Shown here in pieces: positions 51,957-53,612 of a DNA stretch of 53,612 bases. The DNA is from CAVQEK01 sp964596645 (GTDB taxonomy: Bacteria > Bacteroidota > Bacteroidia > Cytophagales > Cyclobacteriaceae): positions 1 to 53,612 of the forward strand of contig CAZQVB010000031.1 in assembly GCA_964596645.1 (NCBI GenBank). Reading direction: 5' to 3'. The notes under the pieces were generated by a model, which saw only the letters and a list, made by a program, of their open reading frames with translations, was not told the DNA's origin and did no database searches. Numbering within the stretch: position 1 is the first letter of the stretch; each line of letters starts with the position of its first letter. Position numbers and translations under genes: made by a program.

Positions 51957-52029
51957 GCCTCCTTAGCTCAGTTGGTAGAGCGGTTCATTCGTAATGAACA
52001 GGTCGCCGGTTCGAGCCCGGTGGGGGGCT
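51957..52029 (+). tRNA. tRNA-Thr (anticodon CGT)
   Basis: A full cloverleaf of 73 bases without an encoded CCA. The 7-bp acceptor stem (GCCTCCT / GGGGGGC) has two G-T pairs. The D-arm contains AGCTCAGTTGGTAGAGC, the anticodon arm GTTCA-TTCGTAA-TGAAC presents CGT (reading ACG, Thr), and the T-arm is GCCGG-TTCGAGC-CCGGT. The discriminator is T. Confidence 0.95.
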
Positions 52030-52170
52030 CATTTTTTTTTGCCATGCCAAAGAGCTTATCTCACCGGCTGAAATCTGATTGTACATACCAACCACTTTTT
52101 TAGCCAGCAACTCCCATTTGCGGCACAGCATTTGAGTTTTTCAATTTTTCTACCGAAAACTGAAAATGCT

Positions 52171-52563
52171 ATGACCCGGCTCTCTCTCCTCTTCGCTGCT
52201 TTATCTTTGCTCGCCTCTTTGCACGCGCAAGCTCAAGTATTTGTGCAGGGACACAATCTGAATGAAATGGATCTTGTCTACATCAGCGTGAAGCCCACGT
52301 TCGAGGCCAAACTGTTTAGCCCAGTAAAATTAATGGTGGATGTAGATTACGGACAGGAACGGAAAAATAACGACCAGTTTTTTATACATAATGCCTCGGG
52401 CCAAACAATCATTTTCAACAGTATAGTGCACGTGCTGAACTTTATGCACCGGCACAATTGGGAACTTGTAACCACAGACTCTGCCCTGGTGATGGATAGG
52501 AGAATACTTTTCCGGCGACGTGTAGAACCAGATAACATGGGCTTGCAGAAGAGGAATTACTGA
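52171..52563 (+). CDS. Small exported protein, unknown function
   Basis: A 130-residue protein from the ATG at 52171, with a signal peptide (TRLSLLFAALSLLASLHAQA). The mature part is mostly short strands and ends basic. It resembles no family I know with certainty; small Bacteroidota proteins of this type often precede a membrane gene. Its TGA stop overlaps the ATG of the next gene by one base, so the two are translationally linked. Upstream codons in the frame (from 52132) lack a signal peptide. Confidence 0.72.
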   Translation: MTRLSLLFAALSLLASLHAQAQVFVQGHNLNEMDLVYISVKPTFEAKLFSPVKLMVDVDYGQERKNNDQFFIHNASGQTIIFNSIVHVLNFMHRHNWELVTTDSALVMDRRILFRRRVEPDNMGLQKRNY

Positions 52564-52808
52564 TGCTACTTTTGTTTCCTATTCACGAAAGTATGTACAG
52601 AAGCAAAAGGAACAGTCGAATATACACGGAGTTGGTTTATCTGCTACTGGCTCCCTTTGTTGTATTGCTTGGCGTGCTGGCCCTTGGTGTGCTGTTCGAT
52701 CGCTGGTACAAAGACCCCCTGCTCATTCTCGAATACTCGGCTTACGCATATCTGGTGCTTCTGGGCATTCGGCTGCTGCCGTGGCTGATTTCAGGCTTGG
52801 GCCGTTGA
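52563..52808 (+). CDS. Small two-helix membrane protein, unknown function
   Basis: An open frame of 81 residues, two membrane helices (about 26-46 and 58-78: YLLLAPFVVLLGVLALGVLF and YAYLVLLGIRLLPWLISGLG). The first ATG shares a base with the preceding stop. A second ATG ten codons in (52593, MYRSKRNSR) would be just as good a start. No family recognised. It lies 127 bases before the DUF2214-like gene. Confidence 0.7.
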   Translation: MLLLFPIHESMYRSKRNSRIYTELVYLLLAPFVVLLGVLALGVLFDRWYKDPLLILEYSAYAYLVLLGIRLLPWLISGLGR

Positions 52809-52935
52809 GTGAAAAGTTGGACAAGCACACCGGCCAGGTGGGGTGATGGTAGAAATGCACAATTATACGGTGTCGTTTGCTTTTGATGGCGTCTATGCTG
52901 AATTTCCCGCCTGAACAATTAAAACTGCACCGATT

Positions 52936-53382
52936 ATGTCCGTAGAAATCTTCCTGCGCTATTTCCATTTCATCAGCATCTTTGCCATTGTGGCCACTTT
53001 AGTGTCTGAGCACCTGCTGCTGAAGAAAGAACTCACCAGGGCAGAAATAGGAAGGCTCGCTAAGATAGACGGCATTTATGGTGCTGCAGCGCTCGTACTG
53101 CTTGCGGTGGGCCTCACCCTATGGCTGGGCGGCTTGGGTAAGCCGGCGGAATTTTATACCAAAAATTGGGTGTTTCATCTCAAAATCACGGCTTTTGCCA
53201 TCATTGGCATCACGTCGATATATCCTACTGTGTTTTACCTGAAAAACCGTAAAGGCGAACAGCAAGAACTTGTGCCCGTGCCCAAAGGTATTTTTTGGGC
53301 CCTGCGCGTGGAGTTGCTTCTGCTCTTTGTGATACCGCTGCTGGCAGCGTTCATGGCCAAAGGTATAGGCTATTTTGGGTAA
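52936..53382 (+). CDS. DUF2214 family membrane protein
   Basis: A 148-residue protein with four predicted membrane helices. The FLRYFHFISIFAIVATLVSEHLLL opening, with a His and a later Glu/His in the first helix, and the AKIDGIYGAAALVLLAVGLTLW stretch fit DUF2214, a group whose histidines suggest haem or metal binding in the membrane. This is inference; no function is known. After it, 53383-53612 holds only repeat copy D. Confidence 0.8.
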   Translation: MSVEIFLRYFHFISIFAIVATLVSEHLLLKKELTRAEIGRLAKIDGIYGAAALVLLAVGLTLWLGGLGKPAEFYTKNWVFHLKITAFAIIGITSIYPTVFYLKNRKGEQQELVPVPKGIFWALRVELLLLFVIPLLAAFMAKGIGYFG

Positions 53383-53497
53383 GGCAAAAACAGCGGGCGG
53401 GTGATCATTTCCATGGTCTGTGACCAACAAAACATTTGGTGCGGTAGGTCCAGCGCGTTTTGCAACAATATTTTGACCAGATTTTTCTTTGGGTCAT

Positions 53498-53612
53498 TTC
53501 ATTTCATCATCTGGAAATGAACAGCCACGGATAGCCTGCATCTTTTATAGCATTTTAATAGCAATATCACTGGTAATGCTTTCACATGCCTAGCTTCTAA
53601 GAGTTCTTAACC
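53498..53612 (+). repeat. Dispersed repeat, copy D with head hairpin, cut by the window end
   Basis: TTCATTTC (53498-53505) pairs with GAAATGAA (53514-53521) over an 8-base loop ATCATCTG, then CAGCCACGGAT and CTGCATC follow as in copy C (reverse strand). The next ~80 bases continue to match C: AGCATTTTAATAG, ATATCACTG.TGGTAATGCTTTC-like block, and TCTTAACC near the end. The copy runs off the window. A CATTTCCATGG block at 53407-53417 matches the other end of copy C and may be the tail of a further copy. Confidence 0.75.

Noticed and set aside
1..53612. CRISPR array or prophage
   Set aside because: No regularly spaced short direct repeats, no cas, integrase, capsid or tail genes were seen. 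The repeats found are diverged and widely spaced.

Overview
The window reads as chromosomal DNA of a Bacteroidota bacterium, most likely in or near the Cytophagales (inference). Supporting signs are paired DUF4199 membrane proteins, a BatA-type VWA membrane protein, a GldE-like CNNM/CorC protein, LptC and other envelope proteins with lipoprotein signals, the long Rickettsia/Bacteroidota-type isocitrate dehydrogenase, several -7 boxes of the TAnnTTTG type with a -33 TTG, and few recognisable Shine-Dalgarno sites. No phage, transposase, rRNA or CRISPR array is visible. There is one tRNA (Thr, CGT).

Layout. 0-1.5 kb: a diverged repeat, then two small exported proteins. 1.5-6.9 kb (minus): a tight five-gene operon of VWA membrane protein, dihydroorotase-like protein lacking its metal ligands, two DUF4199 proteins and a GT2 glycosyltransferase. 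7-18 kb: metabolic and housekeeping genes (hemN, a CarboxypepD_reg-like protein, ArsR regulator, YjjG-type HAD phosphatase, pruA, Nudix, a lipoprotein, polA, icd with a clear terminator). 18-20.5 kb: a GH9 glycoside hydrolase lipoprotein with a one-base frameshift near its 3' end, convergent with an SRPBCC protein. 21-23 kb is the most accessory-looking part: a two-hairpin REPIN-like repeat, two same-orientation copies (B and C) of a diverged dispersed repeat, and between them a two-gene cassette of a glycine-zipper lipoprotein and a small two-helix membrane protein. Further copies of the repeat lie near the two ends of the window (A near 0.1 kb, D near 53.5 kb).

23-29.7 kb: Tat-exported aldo/keto reductase, YigZ, TerB-like protein, a lipoprotein with a methyltransferase fold joined to a DUF4105 protein, pterin dehydratase, rsmI, an inositol monophosphatase, a Cys-rich membrane peptide and a DUF493 protein. 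A perfect 48-bp palindrome separates DUF493 from ppiD. 29.8-37.4 kb (minus): envelope biogenesis (ppiD, GldE-like, small membrane protein, LptC, TPR protein, outer-membrane barrel, coaX). 37.6-46.2 kb: anmK, a Na+/H+ antiporter-like protein, PfkB kinase, GDPD, aspartate kinase, ribH, a TPR membrane protein and pdhA. 46.3-53.6 kb: recF-DciA, M1 peptidase, a second Tat aldo/keto reductase, a DUF3575 protein, tRNA-Thr and small membrane proteins.

Most of the window is ordinary core genome. The points that merit a second look are the dispersed repeat family, whose head hairpin shows a pairing-conserving change between copies; the repeat-flanked glycine-zipper/2-TM cassette, which looks like a bacteriocin/immunity pair (hypothesis); the catalytically dead-looking dihydroorotase homologue in an envelope operon; the frameshifted GH9; and an apparently exported methyltransferase-fold lipoprotein.
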